From the NCBI RefSeq assembly GCF_026163685.1, contig NZ_JAOXSR010000005.1, positions 186,001 through 250,000 on the forward strand: a stretch of 64,000 bases of DNA, read 5' to 3'. Origin of the DNA: Oerskovia flava (GTDB lineage: Bacteria > Actinomycetota > Actinomycetes > Actinomycetales > Cellulomonadaceae). The notes under the pieces are model-generated. The model ran no database searches. It had not been told where the DNA came from and worked only from the letters and a program-made list of their open reading frames with translations. The translations under genes and the position numbers were made by a program. This document shows positions 35,095 to 44,273 of the stretch, one piece after another (position 1 is the stretch's first letter; each line of letters opens with the position of its first letter).

Positions 35095-35880
35095 ATGACG
35101 AGCAGCACGCCACCGCTCCCCCCCGAACGACCGGACGCCGCCTCCCGCACGGACCGGGCCGCCTCGTTCGACAAGGGTGCCGACGTCTATCGCGCGACCC
35201 GCCCGACGTACCCCGACGCGGCCGTCGACTGGCTCCTGCCGAGCGGGGCACGCCAGGTGCTCGACCTGGCGGCCGGCACGGGCAAGCTCACCGAACGGCT
35301 CGTCGCCCGCGGGCTCGACGTCGTGGCCGTCGAGCCGTCGGACGCCATGCGGACCGAGCTCTCCCGCGCGGTCCCCGCGGCACGCACGCTCGCCGGGACG
35401 GCCGACGCGCTCCCCCTCCCGGACGCGAGCGTCGACGCCGTCCTCGTGGCGCAGGCGTGGCACTGGTTCACGCCGTCCACCGCCCTGCCGGAGATTGCCC
35501 GGGTGCTGCGGCCAGGCGGCCGACTCGGACTGGTGTGGAACGTCCGGGACAACGAGGTCGACTGGGTCGGCCGGTACACCGAGATCATCCACCGGGGGGA
35601 CGCCCTCGACCCCAGCTACCGCGTGCCGATCCTCGACCACCGGTTCACCCCGGCCGAGCACACGACCGTGCCCTGGGCCGACCGCGTCGGCACCCGTTCC
35701 CTGCGCGCCCTCGCCGCGTCGCGCAGCTACCTGCTCACCCTGCCGGAGGCGCGGCGCGACGAGCTGCTCGACGAGGTCGACGAGCTCGCCCACGCGCACC
35801 CGGACCTCGCGGGACGCGACGAGGTCGACCTGCCCTACCGCGCCGAGTGCTGGCGCGCCGACCTCGCGGAGGCGGGGTGA
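35095..35880 (+). CDS. Class I SAM-dependent methyltransferase
   Basis: A 261-residue methyltransferase of the Methyltransf_11 type: FDKGADVYRATRPTYPDAAV upstream of motif I VLDLAAGTGKL, acidic end of beta 2 VVAVEPSD, motif around DAVLVAQAWHWF, and IARVLRPGGRLGLVWNVRD. The WHWF and RPTYP segments are typical of a group acting on small molecules; its substrate is unknown. CACCGT lies 6 bases before the ATG, a leaderless pattern. It overlaps nothing but runs two bases into the start region of the next gene, suggesting an operon. Confidence 0.87.
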   Translation: MTSSTPPLPPERPDAASRTDRAASFDKGADVYRATRPTYPDAAVDWLLPSGARQVLDLAAGTGKLTERLVARGLDVVAVEPSDAMRTELSRAVPAARTLAGTADALPLPDASVDAVLVAQAWHWFTPSTALPEIARVLRPGGRLGLVWNVRDNEVDWVGRYTEIIHRGDALDPSYRVPILDHRFTPAEHTTVPWADRVGTRSLRALAASRSYLLTLPEARRDELLDEVDELAHAHPDLAGRDEVDLPYRAECWRADLAEAG

Positions 35881-35882
35881 GC

Positions 35883-36536
35883 ATGGGCGTGACGGGCGCT
35901 CCGGCCACGGCACCGCGGCCGGAACCGGTCTCGGGCGACGACGTGCGGACGGCGGCCGCGTGGCTCGCCGAGATCCTCACCGCCGTCGACCCCGGCGACG
36001 CCTCGGCCTTCGACGTGCCGGCCGGTCCGGTGCGCTGGACGTGCTGGGCTACCGCCGAGCACGTGATCGACGACCTCCTCGCCTACGCCCTCCAGCTCGC
36101 CGGGCTCCCCCACCTGGGCTACCTCCCCCTCTGCGGCCCGCGGGGCGAGGACGAGGTCGCCCACGTCCCTCGCGAGGCCGGTGCCACCGGCCTCGCCGAG
36201 GTCCTCACGGCCGGGGCGGAGCTGCTCGCGACGCAGGTCGAGGCGCGGCCGACGCACGTGCGGGCGTTCCACCCCTACGGCCTGTCCGACCCCGAGGGCT
36301 TCGCGGCCATGGGCGCCATCGAGGTGCTGGTCCACGGCCAGGACATCGCTCTCGGCCTCACCGGCGAACGCCCGTCGTTCCCGCCGGGCCTCGCGGCGCG
36401 CGTCGTCGCACGGCTGTTCCCCGAGGCGCCCGACGGCCCCGCCGACGACGTGCTCGTGTGGTGCACGGGGCGGGGCACGCTCCCCGGGCTCCCGCGCCAG
36501 ACCCGCTGGCGCTGGGACTCCACGGTCCGCGCCTGA
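35883..36536 (+). CDS. Maleylpyruvate isomerase family (DinB-like, mycothiol-dependent) protein
   Basis: A 217-residue protein resembling the mycothiol-dependent maleylpyruvate isomerase group, a four-helix DinB-like metal fold. Seen: WATAEHVIDDLLAYALQLAG (first metal-binding helix), MGAIEVLVHGQDIALGL (a second His motif) and a C-terminal basic domain ending LPRQTRWRWDS. Such proteins transfer mycothiol or isomerise with it, and mycothiol is an actinobacterial thiol. It starts two bases after the methyltransferase stop. The substrate is unknown. Confidence 0.7.
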   Translation: MGVTGAPATAPRPEPVSGDDVRTAAAWLAEILTAVDPGDASAFDVPAGPVRWTCWATAEHVIDDLLAYALQLAGLPHLGYLPLCGPRGEDEVAHVPREAGATGLAEVLTAGAELLATQVEARPTHVRAFHPYGLSDPEGFAAMGAIEVLVHGQDIALGLTGERPSFPPGLAARVVARLFPEAPDGPADDVLVWCTGRGTLPGLPRQTRWRWDSTVRA

Positions 36537-36548
36537 GCGCCGACGACC

Positions 36549-37664
36549 TCACCCGGTGAGGAGCAGCACGGCGCCCAGCGAGACACCGCTGACGACGACG
36601 GCCGACGCCGCGCCGAGCACCAGGGCCCGACGCCCGGTGCGGACCAGGTGCGGGACGTCGACGCCGAGCCCCATGGCGAACATGGCCGCCGTGAACAGCA
36701 CGGTCGTCACGGTCGCGCTCGCCTCGACCCACCCGGCAGGCACGACACCGAGGCTCGCCACCACGACGGCCGCGAGGAAGCCCACGACGAACAGAGGCAC
36801 GGGCGAGACCCGCCGTGCGACCGGCCCGGTCTCGGTGTCGGCACGCGCGCTGCGTGCCGCGGCGAACCCGGCGACGGTCACGATCGGCGCGAGGAGGACG
36901 ACGCGGGCGAGCTTGCTCACGGTCGCCGTGGCCAGCGCGACCGCCGACACGGTCCCCGCGGCCGTGACGACCTGCGCGACCTCCTGGACGCTCGCCCCGA
37001 TCCACAACCCGGTCTGCTCGGCGTCGAGCCCCACGAGACCCGCCAGCCACGGCAGGACGACGATCGCGAGCGACCCGTAGACCGTGACCAGGGCGAGCGC
37101 GGTCGCGGCGGGCGACGCGTCGTCGGGCTCTCGGCGGTCCAAAACGCCCCGCATCGCGGAGATGGCGGCCGCGCCGCAGACGGAGAACCCCGTCGCGACG
37201 AGCAGCACGGTCGCGCGCGGAAGGCGCAACCAGCGACCGACGGCGCACGTCGCACCGAACGTGACGGCGACCGTGACGGCGACGACCGTCAGGCCGCGCC
37301 ACCCGAGACCCAGCACCTGCGGGACGGAGAGCTGCAGCCCCAAGAGAACGACCCCCGCCCGCAGCACGTGCGTCGCGACCCAGCGGGCCCCGGCGTCGAG
37401 CGGGGCAGCACCGGGGCGAGCGGTACCGCGCGGCCGACCGGCCGACGAGCGGGTCGACGCACCCCGGACGGACCCGACAACGGACCCGGCGACGAGCGCG
37501 ATCACCAGGGGCGAGACGCCGGGCAGCAGACGGGCGGCGAGGAGCACGCCGACGGTCGCGAGGACGCACAGCGCGATCCCGGCCGGCGTCCCGCGCCTGC
37601 TGGGGGCCGCGGCGGCGCGCGCCGGTGCGGCGGTGCGCACGAGGGTGCCGGGGGGCGGGGTCAT
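36549..37664 (-). CDS. YeiH family putative membrane exporter (UPF0324)
   Basis: A 371-residue membrane protein with about ten helices. Conserved YeiH segments: GVVLLGLQLSVPQVLGLGW, ATGFSVCGAAAISAM and GLWIGASVQEVAQVVTAAG; MFAMGLGVDVPHL near the end. The family is described as a putative sulfate/organosulfur exporter. It is divergent from a LysR regulator across 69 bases, the same arrangement as yeiH/yeiE. ATG 37664 has no clear Shine-Dalgarno; the long in-frame extension to the right lies antisense to the regulator and is not used. Confidence 0.9.
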   Translation of the reverse strand: MTPPPGTLVRTAAPARAAAAPSRRGTPAGIALCVLATVGVLLAARLLPGVSPLVIALVAGSVVGSVRGASTRSSAGRPRGTARPGAAPLDAGARWVATHVLRAGVVLLGLQLSVPQVLGLGWRGLTVVAVTVAVTFGATCAVGRWLRLPRATVLLVATGFSVCGAAAISAMRGVLDRREPDDASPAATALALVTVYGSLAIVVLPWLAGLVGLDAEQTGLWIGASVQEVAQVVTAAGTVSAVALATATVSKLARVVLLAPIVTVAGFAAARSARADTETGPVARRVSPVPLFVVGFLAAVVVASLGVVPAGWVEASATVTTVLFTAAMFAMGLGVDVPHLVRTGRRALVLGAASAVVVSGVSLGAVLLLTG

Positions 37665-37733
37665 GCTGCCAGCCTCCCCGGTCCGGGGGCCGGCCAGAAG
37701 GCCGGATGCGGCACCGAACCATAGGATGAGGCT

Positions 37734-38684
37734 ATGGCTCAGCCGTCGCGTACCGCCCGGGCGCCGCTCGGACTGCTCGAGGTGCTCGTCGCGACGGACT
37801 CGCACGGCTCGATCAGCGCCGCGGCCCGCTCCCTCGGGCTCACCCAGCCGAGCGCCTCGGCCGGGCTGCGCCGCCTGGAACGGCACCTCGGCCTCGAGCT
37901 CGTGACCCGCACGCCCCGCGGTGCGGTCCTCACCGAGACAGGGCGGGCGACGGCGACGTGGGCCCGCGAGGTGATCGAGGCGTCCGACCGCCTCGAGACG
38001 TCGGCCGCGGCCCTGCGGGAGGCGCCGGACGAGCGTGTCCGCCTCGCGGCGAGCCTGACGATCGCCGAGTACCTCGCGCCGCGGTGGCTCGCCACGCTCG
38101 CCCTCTCCGGGCCGCAGCACCGTGCGCCCGACGTCGAGCTCCTCGTCCGCAACTCGCAGGCGGTCATGGACCTCGTCCTGGCCGGCGACGCCGAGCTCGG
38201 GTTCGTCGAGAGCTCGAGCCTGCGGCGCGGGCTGCGCAGCCGCACGCTCGCCCACGACGAGCTGGTCGCGGTCGTCGGTCCCGCCCACCCGTGGGCGACC
38301 CGACGGCGCCGGTCCGTGACGGTGGACGAGCTCGTCGCGAGCGACCTGGTGGTCCGGGAGTCCGGCTCGGGCACCCGCGAGATCCTCGAGAAGGCCCTCC
38401 TGACGGCCGGGACGGCCCTCCCCGGGCACCTGGCCCACCTCGGGTCGACGGCGGCGCTCAAGACGGCCGTGCAGTACGCGGGCGCCGTGTCGGTGCTGTC
38501 GCGCCTCACCGTCGCCGACGACCTCGCGCGGGGCACGCTCGTCGCGGTGCCCGTCCCCGGCCTCGACCTGGCCCGCCGGCTGCGCATGGTGTGGAAGGAC
38601 GGGACGGACCTGTCCGCCGCCGCGCGGCGCATCGCCGCGGTCGCCACGTCGTCGGCAGGTCAGGCGGGTCAGCCCACCGGCTGA
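37734..38684 (+). CDS. LysR family transcriptional regulator (YeiE/CbbR-like)
   Basis: A 316-residue LysR protein. N-terminal winged helix LLEVLVATDSHGSISAAARS, LGLTQPSASAGLRRLERHLG; C-terminal effector domain with SLTIAEYLAPRW, GDAELGFVESSSL and VRESGSGTREILEKAL. It is divergent from the YeiH exporter, so probably its activator. TAGGAT stands 6 bases before the ATG (leaderless). The stop is followed directly by a 27-bp tandem repeat and the convergent HAD gene. Confidence 0.92.
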   Translation: MAQPSRTARAPLGLLEVLVATDSHGSISAAARSLGLTQPSASAGLRRLERHLGLELVTRTPRGAVLTETGRATATWAREVIEASDRLETSAAALREAPDERVRLAASLTIAEYLAPRWLATLALSGPQHRAPDVELLVRNSQAVMDLVLAGDAELGFVESSSLRRGLRSRTLAHDELVAVVGPAHPWATRRRRSVTVDELVASDLVVRESGSGTREILEKALLTAGTALPGHLAHLGSTAALKTAVQYAGAVSVLSRLTVADDLARGTLVAVPVPGLDLARRLRMVWKDGTDLSAAARRIAAVATSSAGQAGQPTG

Positions 38685-38687
38685 CCT

Positions 38688-38741
38688 GATGTCTCAGGCG
38701 GTAGCCAACTGCCCGATGTCTCAGGCGGTAGCCGACAGCCC
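38688..38741. repeat. 27-bp tandem duplication spanning the HAD gene stop
   Basis: Units 38688-38714 and 38715-38741 agree at 25 of 27 bases. The right unit encodes the last residues (GLSATA) and stop of the HAD phosphatase on the minus strand; the left unit repeats that sequence after the stop. The unit length is nine codons. Confidence 0.9.
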
Positions 38742-39482
38742 GAGCACGCCCGGCAGCTCGGCGAGCGAGCCGATGACGGGCACGCCCGACGCCCGGGCCG
38801 CGAGCGGGTCCTCCGGGTGCGGTCCGCCGCGACGGGCGCCGGGACGGTCGAGCCACACCCCGACGAGGCCGGCACCGCGGGCGCCGAGCGCGTCGACGTC
38901 GAGCTCGTCGCCGACGTACGCCGTGCGCTCGGGCGGGGTCCCGAGCCGGCGGCACGCCTCGAGGAACACCCGCGGGTCGGGCTTGCCGACGCCGAGCGTG
39001 TCGACCCCGACCAGCAGCGGGACGTGCCCGAGCCCGGCGCTCTTCAGCTTGCGGGTCTGCAGCTCGGTCGCGGCGTTGGACAACGAGCCGACCCGGACGC
39101 CCGCGACGGCGAGGTCGGCGAGCACCTGCGCTGCGTCGTCGTGCGCGGTCCACGACGCCTCGAAGGCACCCCAGAACACGGACAACCACGCGGCGTAGCC
39201 GTCGTCGTCGAGCGTCGCGCCGCCGAACGCGTCCTGCAGCTCGTTCGCCCGGCGCATCCGTTGCGTGTCGTACCCGAGCTCGCCGCGCGTGTAGGCGCGG
39301 TAGTGCCCGTTCGGGTCGGCGCGCCAGAGCGCCAGGGCCTCGCCGTAGCGGTCGGGCGGGAGGTCCGGGAGGTGCACCCGGGCCACGGCGTCGATCGCGG
39401 CCGCGAAGGCCGCCTGCGTGTCGACGAGGGTGTCGTCGATGTCGAAGAGCACCCCCTCGACGGGCGGTGGGGCGAGCGTCAC
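38721..39482 (-). CDS. HAD family hydrolase (haloacid dehalogenase-like phosphatase)
   Basis: A 253-residue phosphatase: motif [13 protein letters not shown] with the nucleophile Asp, cap domain with [13 protein letters not shown] and [10 protein letters not shown], motif II SLSNAAT, motif III Lys in [10 protein letters not shown], motif [15 protein letters not shown]. It matches the subfamily with an alpha cap (YjjG/Epoxide-hydrolase-like). The substrate is unknown. GTG 39482 overlaps the gltX stop by four bases (GTGA), so it is translated with gltX. Its 3' end is duplicated. Confidence 0.9.
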   Translation of the reverse strand: MTLAPPPVEGVLFDIDDTLVDTQAAFAAAIDAVARVHLPDLPPDRYGEALALWRADPNGHYRAYTRGELGYDTQRMRRANELQDAFGGATLDDDGYAAWLSVFWGAFEASWTAHDDAAQVLADLAVAGVRVGSLSNAATELQTRKLKSAGLGHVPLLVGVDTLGVGKPDPRVFLEACRRLGTPPERTAYVGDELDVDALGARGAGLVGVWLDRPGARRGGPHPEDPLAARASGVPVIGSLAELPGVLGLSATA

Positions 39483-40978
39483 AGGGAGTCCCGCAGGCTC
39501 GTCAGACGCGCGAGCGTCGAGCCCTTCCCGAGGATCTCCATCGACTCGAAGAGTGGCGGCGACACGCGTCGACCCGTCAGGGCGACACGCAGCGGGGTGA
39601 ACGCGAACCGCGGCTTGACGCCCATGCCCTCGACGATCGCGGCGCGCAGCACCTCCTGGATCGGCTCGGCGGCGAACTGCTCGAGCGCGTCGAGGCTCTC
39701 GACGGCGGCCGTGAGGATCTCCTTCGCGTCGTCGCGCAGCGCACCGCGCGCGTCGTCCTCGACGACGACGTCCGCGTCCGCCACGAACAGGAAGCCGAGC
39801 ATGCCCTGGGCCTCGCCGAGCAGGACCATCCGCTCCTGCACGAGGGGCGCACCGGCGTCGAGCAGGCCGCGGTCCCGGGCGTCGAGGTCGGCGTAGGAGT
39901 CCGCGGGGACGAACCCGCCGGCGTGCAGGTACGGCACGAGGCGGTCGCGGAAGTCGTCCGGGGCGAGCAGGCGCACGTGCGTGGCGTTGATGGCCTCGGC
40001 CTTCTTCAGGTCGAAGCGTGCCGGGTTCGGGATGACGTCGTGCACGTCGAACGCCTCGATCATCTCCGTCACCGAGAAGATGTCGTTGTCCGGGGAGATC
40101 GACCAGCCGAGCAGCGCCAGGTAGTTGAGCAGACCCTCCGGCGTGAAGCCGCGCTCGCGGTGCAGGAAGAGGTTGGACTCCGGGTCGCGCTTGGAGAGCT
40201 TCTTGTTGCCCTCCCCCATGACGTACGGCAGGTGGCCGAACTCCGGCATGACCTGCGCCACGCCGAGCTCGAGGAGCGCGCGGTAGAGCGCGACCTGGCG
40301 CGGGGTCGAGGAGAGCAGGTCCTCGCCGCGCAGCACGTGGGTGATCCCCATGAGGGCGTCGTCGACGGGGTTGACGAGCGTGTACAGCGGCTGACCGTTC
40401 GCCCGGACGATGACGAAGTCCGGCACGGAGCCGGCGGCGAAGGTGATCTCGCCGCGCACGAGGTCGGTGAACGTCACGTCCTCGTCGGGCATCCGCAGAC
40501 GCAGGACGGGCTCGCGCCCCTCGGCGCGGAAGCGGGCCTTCTGCTCCTCGGTCAGGGTGCGGTCGAAGCCGTCGTAGCCCATGGCCTTCGGGCGGCCCGC
40601 GGCGACGTTGCGCGCCTCGGTCTCCTCCGGCGTGGAGAACGACTCGTAGGCGTAGCCGCCCTCCACCAGCCTCGCGACGACGTCGGTGTACAGGTCCGTG
40701 CGCTGCGACTGCCGGTACGGCTCGTGCGGGCCGCCGACCTCGACGCCCTCGTCCCAGTCGAGGCCGAGCCAGCGCAGCGCGTCGAGGAGCTGGTCGTAGC
40801 TCTCCTGCGAGTCGCGCGCGGCGTCGGTGTCCTCGATGCGGAACACGAACGTGCCGCCCGTGTGCCGGGCGTAGGCCCAGTTGAACAGCGCGGTGCGGAT
40901 CAGACCGACGTGCGGGGTGCCGGTCGGGGACGGGCAGAAGCGGACACGGACGGGCGAGGTGCCGGGAGCGGGGATCAC
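39479..40978 (-). CDS. gltX: Glutamyl-tRNA synthetase
   Basis: A 499-residue class I synthetase that charges tRNA-Glu; in actinobacteria without GlnRS it also mischarges tRNA-Gln for the GatCAB pathway. HIGH-like motif [46 protein letters not shown], and the KMSKS equivalent [10 protein letters not shown] are present. GTG 40978 is chosen because TACCCT ends 6 bases upstream and the protein then starts at the normal N-terminus. The much longer in-frame opening is antisense to the glutaminase gene. Both cognate tRNA species lie 4-6 kb away. Confidence 0.96.
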   Translation of the reverse strand: MIPAPGTSPVRVRFCPSPTGTPHVGLIRTALFNWAYARHTGGTFVFRIEDTDAARDSQESYDQLLDALRWLGLDWDEGVEVGGPHEPYRQSQRTDLYTDVVARLVEGGYAYESFSTPEETEARNVAAGRPKAMGYDGFDRTLTEEQKARFRAEGREPVLRLRMPDEDVTFTDLVRGEITFAAGSVPDFVIVRANGQPLYTLVNPVDDALMGITHVLRGEDLLSSTPRQVALYRALLELGVAQVMPEFGHLPYVMGEGNKKLSKRDPESNLFLHRERGFTPEGLLNYLALLGWSISPDNDIFSVTEMIEAFDVHDVIPNPARFDLKKAEAINATHVRLLAPDDFRDRLVPYLHAGGFVPADSYADLDARDRGLLDAGAPLVQERMVLLGEAQGMLGFLFVADADVVVEDDARGALRDDAKEILTAAVESLDALEQFAAEPIQEVLRAAIVEGMGVKPRFAFTPLRVALTGRRVSPPLFESMEILGKGSTLARLTSLRDSL

Positions 40979-41032
40979 GGCACCAGGGTATCGGCGTCGC
41001 GCATCCGCCCCGTGCCCGGCACAATCTCCGGT

Positions 41033-42418
41033 ATGAGCCCCCCTGCGCAGCCCAGCATGCGACCGACCGGCGCGGGAGAGCTGATCACCGACACGCTCGA
41101 CGTGGTGCACGACCGGTTCAGCGCGTCGGAGGGCGGCGAGCTGGCGTCGTACATCCCCGAGCTCGCGACGGCCGACCCGGGCCTGTTCGGCATCGCGGTC
41201 GCTTCCGTGACGGGGAACGTCTACGTCTCCGGGGACGCCGACGTACCGTTCACGATCCAGTCGCTGTCGAAGCCGTTCGTCTTCGCCCTCGCGCTGCGCG
41301 ACCTGGGGCTGGAGGAGGTGCTCGTCCGCGTCGGGGCGGAGCCGAGCGGCGAGGGCTTCAGCTCGATCCGCCTCGAGCCGGGCACCGGCCGGCCGCCGAA
41401 CCCCATGGTCAACGCGGGCGCCATCGTCACGACGTCGCTCGTCGACGCGCCCGACGAGGCCGCGCGCTTCGAGCGCATCCGCGCCGAGCTCGGGGCGTTC
41501 GCCGGCCGGGAGCTCGACGTCGATGAGCGGGTCTACGCGTCCGAGGCCGCGACCGGCGACCGCAACCGCGCGATCGCCTACCTCATGCACGGCGCGGGGT
41601 CGTTGCAGGCCGACGTCGAGGGCACGCTCGGCACCTACTTCCGCCAGTGCTCGGTGCTCGTCACCGCGCGCGACCTCGCCGTCATGGCGGCGACCCTCGC
41701 GAACGGCGGCGTGAACCCCGTCACGGGCGTCGAGGTCGTCGAGGAGCACGTCGCGGAGCGGGTCCTGGCCGTCATGGCGACGTGCGGCATGTACGACTAC
41801 GCGGGCGAGTGGCTGCTGCGCGCCGGGCTGCCGGCCAAGAGCGGCGTCTCGGGCGGTCTGGTGTGCGCGGGCGTCGGCCAGTTCGGGCTGGGCCTGTTCA
41901 GCCCGCCCCTCGACGCGCGCGGCAACAGCGTGCGCTCCGTGGCCGCCGCGCAGGAGATCTCCCGCCGGTTCGACCTGCATCTGATGCACCGTCCCGACCG
42001 GGACGTCTCGGCCCTGTACCGCTCGACCCGGGTGGACCGGCTGCGGCAGCTCGCGCACCGTACGCCCGGCCAGCGGCGCCGGCTGCGCGACCTCGGCTCG
42101 GCGATCTCCGTGCGGGCGGTCCAGGGTTCGGTGGAGTTCGCGGCGGCCGAGTCGATCCTGCGGTCCGTCGACGAGCTGCCCTCGCCGCTGCCGGACGGCG
42201 AGTGCTGGCTGATCCTCGACCTGTCACGCGCCTCGCGCGTCATCAGCCTCGGCGCACAGCTCCTCGGCGGGCTCGTGGAGCGGCTGCAGTCGCAGCGGGT
42301 CCACGTGGTGGTGGTGGACCCGTTCGAGCGAGGGCTCGTCACGGGGGTCGAGCACCGGACGACCACCTTCGAGGACGCCCAGCGCTGGTGCGAGGACCAG
42401 CTGCTCGCGACGGCCTGA
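41033..42418 (+). CDS. glsA: Glutaminase with C-terminal STAS domain
   Basis: A 461-residue protein. Residues about 15-310 are a serine-dependent beta-lactamase-like glutaminase, converting glutamine to glutamate and ammonia: [10 protein letters not shown] (S77-x-x-K80), [42 protein letters not shown]. After a helical linker ([20 protein letters not shown]) residues about 345-455 form a STAS-like domain ([20 protein letters not shown]), a fold of anti-sigma antagonists and transporters that may sense nucleotides. This fusion is known in the family. CACAAT lies 7 bases before the ATG. Confidence 0.93.
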   Translation: MSPPAQPSMRPTGAGELITDTLDVVHDRFSASEGGELASYIPELATADPGLFGIAVASVTGNVYVSGDADVPFTIQSLSKPFVFALALRDLGLEEVLVRVGAEPSGEGFSSIRLEPGTGRPPNPMVNAGAIVTTSLVDAPDEAARFERIRAELGAFAGRELDVDERVYASEAATGDRNRAIAYLMHGAGSLQADVEGTLGTYFRQCSVLVTARDLAVMAATLANGGVNPVTGVEVVEEHVAERVLAVMATCGMYDYAGEWLLRAGLPAKSGVSGGLVCAGVGQFGLGLFSPPLDARGNSVRSVAAAQEISRRFDLHLMHRPDRDVSALYRSTRVDRLRQLAHRTPGQRRRLRDLGSAISVRAVQGSVEFAAAESILRSVDELPSPLPDGECWLILDLSRASRVISLGAQLLGGLVERLQSQRVHVVVVDPFERGLVTGVEHRTTTFEDAQRWCEDQLLATA

Positions 42419-42425
42419 ACCGGCG

Positions 42426-43208
42426 TCAGTCCCGCCGGACGACCGGGTTGCTCAGCACGCCCAGGCCCTCGACCTCGCACTCGACCCGGTCGCCCGCCTC
42501 GATCGCGCCGACCCCGGCGGGCGTGCCCGTGAGGATGACGTCGCCGGGCAGCAGGGTGAACGCCTCGGAGATGTACGAGACCAGGTACGGGATGTCGAAG
42601 ACCATGTCCCGGGTGCGGCCGTCCTGGCGCAGCTCGCCGTTGACCCGGCTGCGCACGGCGACGTCCTCGGGGTCGAGATCGGTGTCGATCCACGGCCCCA
42701 GCGGGCACGCGGAGTCGAAGCCCTTCGCGCGGGCCCACTGCCCGTCGGTGCGCTGGGCGTCGCGCGCGGTCACGTCGTTCGCGACCGTGTAGCCGAGGAT
42801 GTACGACGCCGCGGCCTGCGGGGACACGTCCTTCGCGAGCCGGCCGATGACGACCGCGAGCTCGGCCTCGTAGCTGGCCTCGCGCGTGAAGCCGGGCAGC
42901 ACGATCGGGTCGTCCGGGCCGACGACCGAGGTGTTGGGCTTGAAGAAGACCAGCGGGCGCGAGGGCACCTCGCCGCCCATCTCCTCGGCGTGCGCGGCGT
43001 AGTTCTTGCCCACGGCGACGATCTTGGAACGCGGGATGACCGGCGCGAGGAGCCGGACGCCGTCGCCCAGCTCGAGCCGCTCACCCGTCGGTGCGACGGG
43101 CATGTACAGCGGGTCCCCGTTGAGGACCGCGAGGTAGGTGGTTCCCGCCTCCTCCTGCACGAGGCCGTAGCGGGGGTCGTCTCCGGTGGTGAATCTGGCG
43201 ATGCGCAC
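42426..43208 (-). CDS. Fumarylacetoacetate hydrolase family protein
   Basis: A 260-residue metal enzyme of the FAH superfamily (fumarylpyruvate/acylpyruvate hydrolase type). SKIVAVGKNYAAHAEEMG (substrate loop), FFKPNTSVVGPDDPI, SYEAELAVVIG with the metal-binding Glu residues, GYTVANDVTARDAQ and LTGTPAGVGAI are all conserved. It hydrolyses or decarboxylates acylpyruvates from aromatic or sugar-acid breakdown; the exact compound is not shown. GTG 43208 lies 6 bases after TACGCT on the minus strand. Right-hand in-frame sequence lacks family matches. Confidence 0.93.
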   Translation of the reverse strand: MRIARFTTGDDPRYGLVQEEAGTTYLAVLNGDPLYMPVAPTGERLELGDGVRLLAPVIPRSKIVAVGKNYAAHAEEMGGEVPSRPLVFFKPNTSVVGPDDPIVLPGFTREASYEAELAVVIGRLAKDVSPQAAASYILGYTVANDVTARDAQRTDGQWARAKGFDSACPLGPWIDTDLDPEDVAVRSRVNGELRQDGRTRDMVFDIPYLVSYISEAFTLLPGDVILTGTPAGVGAIEAGDRVECEVEGLGVLSNPVVRRD

Positions 43209-43258
43209 GGGTTCAGCGTACCGGCGCCCCGGACCCGGGCACGCCCGGACGCGCGCCC

Positions 43259-44140
43259 TCAGACCCGGGCGAGGACCTCGCCGTGCAGCAGCGCGAACCA
43301 GCCGTCGGGCTCCTCGGCCCAGCGCAGCCAGTCCTGGGCGAGCAGCTCGAGGGCGACGTCGTCCGCGAGCGCCGACTCCTGCGCCTGGACGGCGAAGTTC
43401 GACGCCACACAGCGCTCGGCCCACAGTGCTCCCCACCAGGCACGGTCCTCGGGCGTCGCGTAGCACCACACGCCCGCCGAGGGCACGATCCCGGCCGGGT
43501 CGAACCCGGCCTCCTGGACCCAGGAGAACAGGCGGCGGCCGGCGTCGGCCTCGTACCCGTAGGCGTGGGTGACCTCGTGGTAGAGGGTGTTCCACTCGGT
43601 CAGACCGGCGGACTCGGGGTACCAGGTCATCGCGGCGTAGTCGGCGTCGCGCACGGCGACGAGGCCGCCGGGCCGGGCGACGCGCTTGAGCTCGCGCAGC
43701 GCGGCGACGGGGTCGGAGAGGTGCTGGAGGAGCTGGTGGGCGAAGACGACGTCGAACGAGGCGTCGGCGAACGGGAGCTCGTAGGCGTTGGCCTGCTGGA
43801 ACGAGAGGTTCTGCGCGCCGCGCTCGGCGGCGAGCTCGCGCGCGCTGGTGAGCACCGCGGCCGAGGCGTCGACACCGACGACCCGGCCCTGGGGCAGGCG
43901 CTCGGCCAGGTCGACCGTGACGGTCGCCGGTCCGCAGCCCACGTCGAGGAGCGTCATGTCGGTCCGCAGGTGCGGCAGCAGGAACCCGGCGGAGTTCTCG
44001 GCGGTGCGCCAGCGGTGCGACCGGAGCACCGACTCGTGGTGCCCGTGGGTGTACGACTCGGACTCCTTGCGGGGGTTGCTCCCCGTGGCCCCGGTGGGGG
44101 CGTCGGGGGACGCGACGTCGCGCGGGTGGGTATCCGTCAT
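43259..44140 (-). CDS. Class I SAM-dependent methyltransferase
   Basis: A 293-residue methyltransferase: motif I MTLLDVGCGPATVTVDLAE, VVGVDASAAVL, DVVFAHQLLQHLSDPVAALR and RVARPGGLVAVRDADYAAM. A conserved early region HGHHESVLRSHRWRTAENSA is characteristic of a widespread actinobacterial/fungal group (UbiE-like small-molecule methyltransferases). The substrate is not known. ATG 44140 lies 6 bases after TACGGT on the minus strand, predicting a leaderless mRNA. It is followed by the FAH gene 50 bases on. Confidence 0.9.
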   Translation of the reverse strand: MTDTHPRDVASPDAPTGATGSNPRKESESYTHGHHESVLRSHRWRTAENSAGFLLPHLRTDMTLLDVGCGPATVTVDLAERLPQGRVVGVDASAAVLTSARELAAERGAQNLSFQQANAYELPFADASFDVVFAHQLLQHLSDPVAALRELKRVARPGGLVAVRDADYAAMTWYPESAGLTEWNTLYHEVTHAYGYEADAGRRLFSWVQEAGFDPAGIVPSAGVWCYATPEDRAWWGALWAERCVASNFAVQAQESALADDVALELLAQDWLRWAEEPDGWFALLHGEVLARV

Positions 44141-44273
44141 ACCCGCACCGTAGATCTCCCGCGGGGCGTTCTCGACCCCGTTCTCACATCATGGGCGCGC
44201 CCGCGCGCTCCGCGGGACCGCGCGGGCGCGCGCCGTCGTGCACCGGGGCCCGCCGGGGCGCACAATCGCCCCC

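Noticed and set aside
39479-42058. gltX as an 859-residue fusion protein
   Set aside because: The extra N-terminus is antisense to the glutaminase gene and has no family match; GTG 40978 with TACCCT six bases upstream gives the standard GltX.
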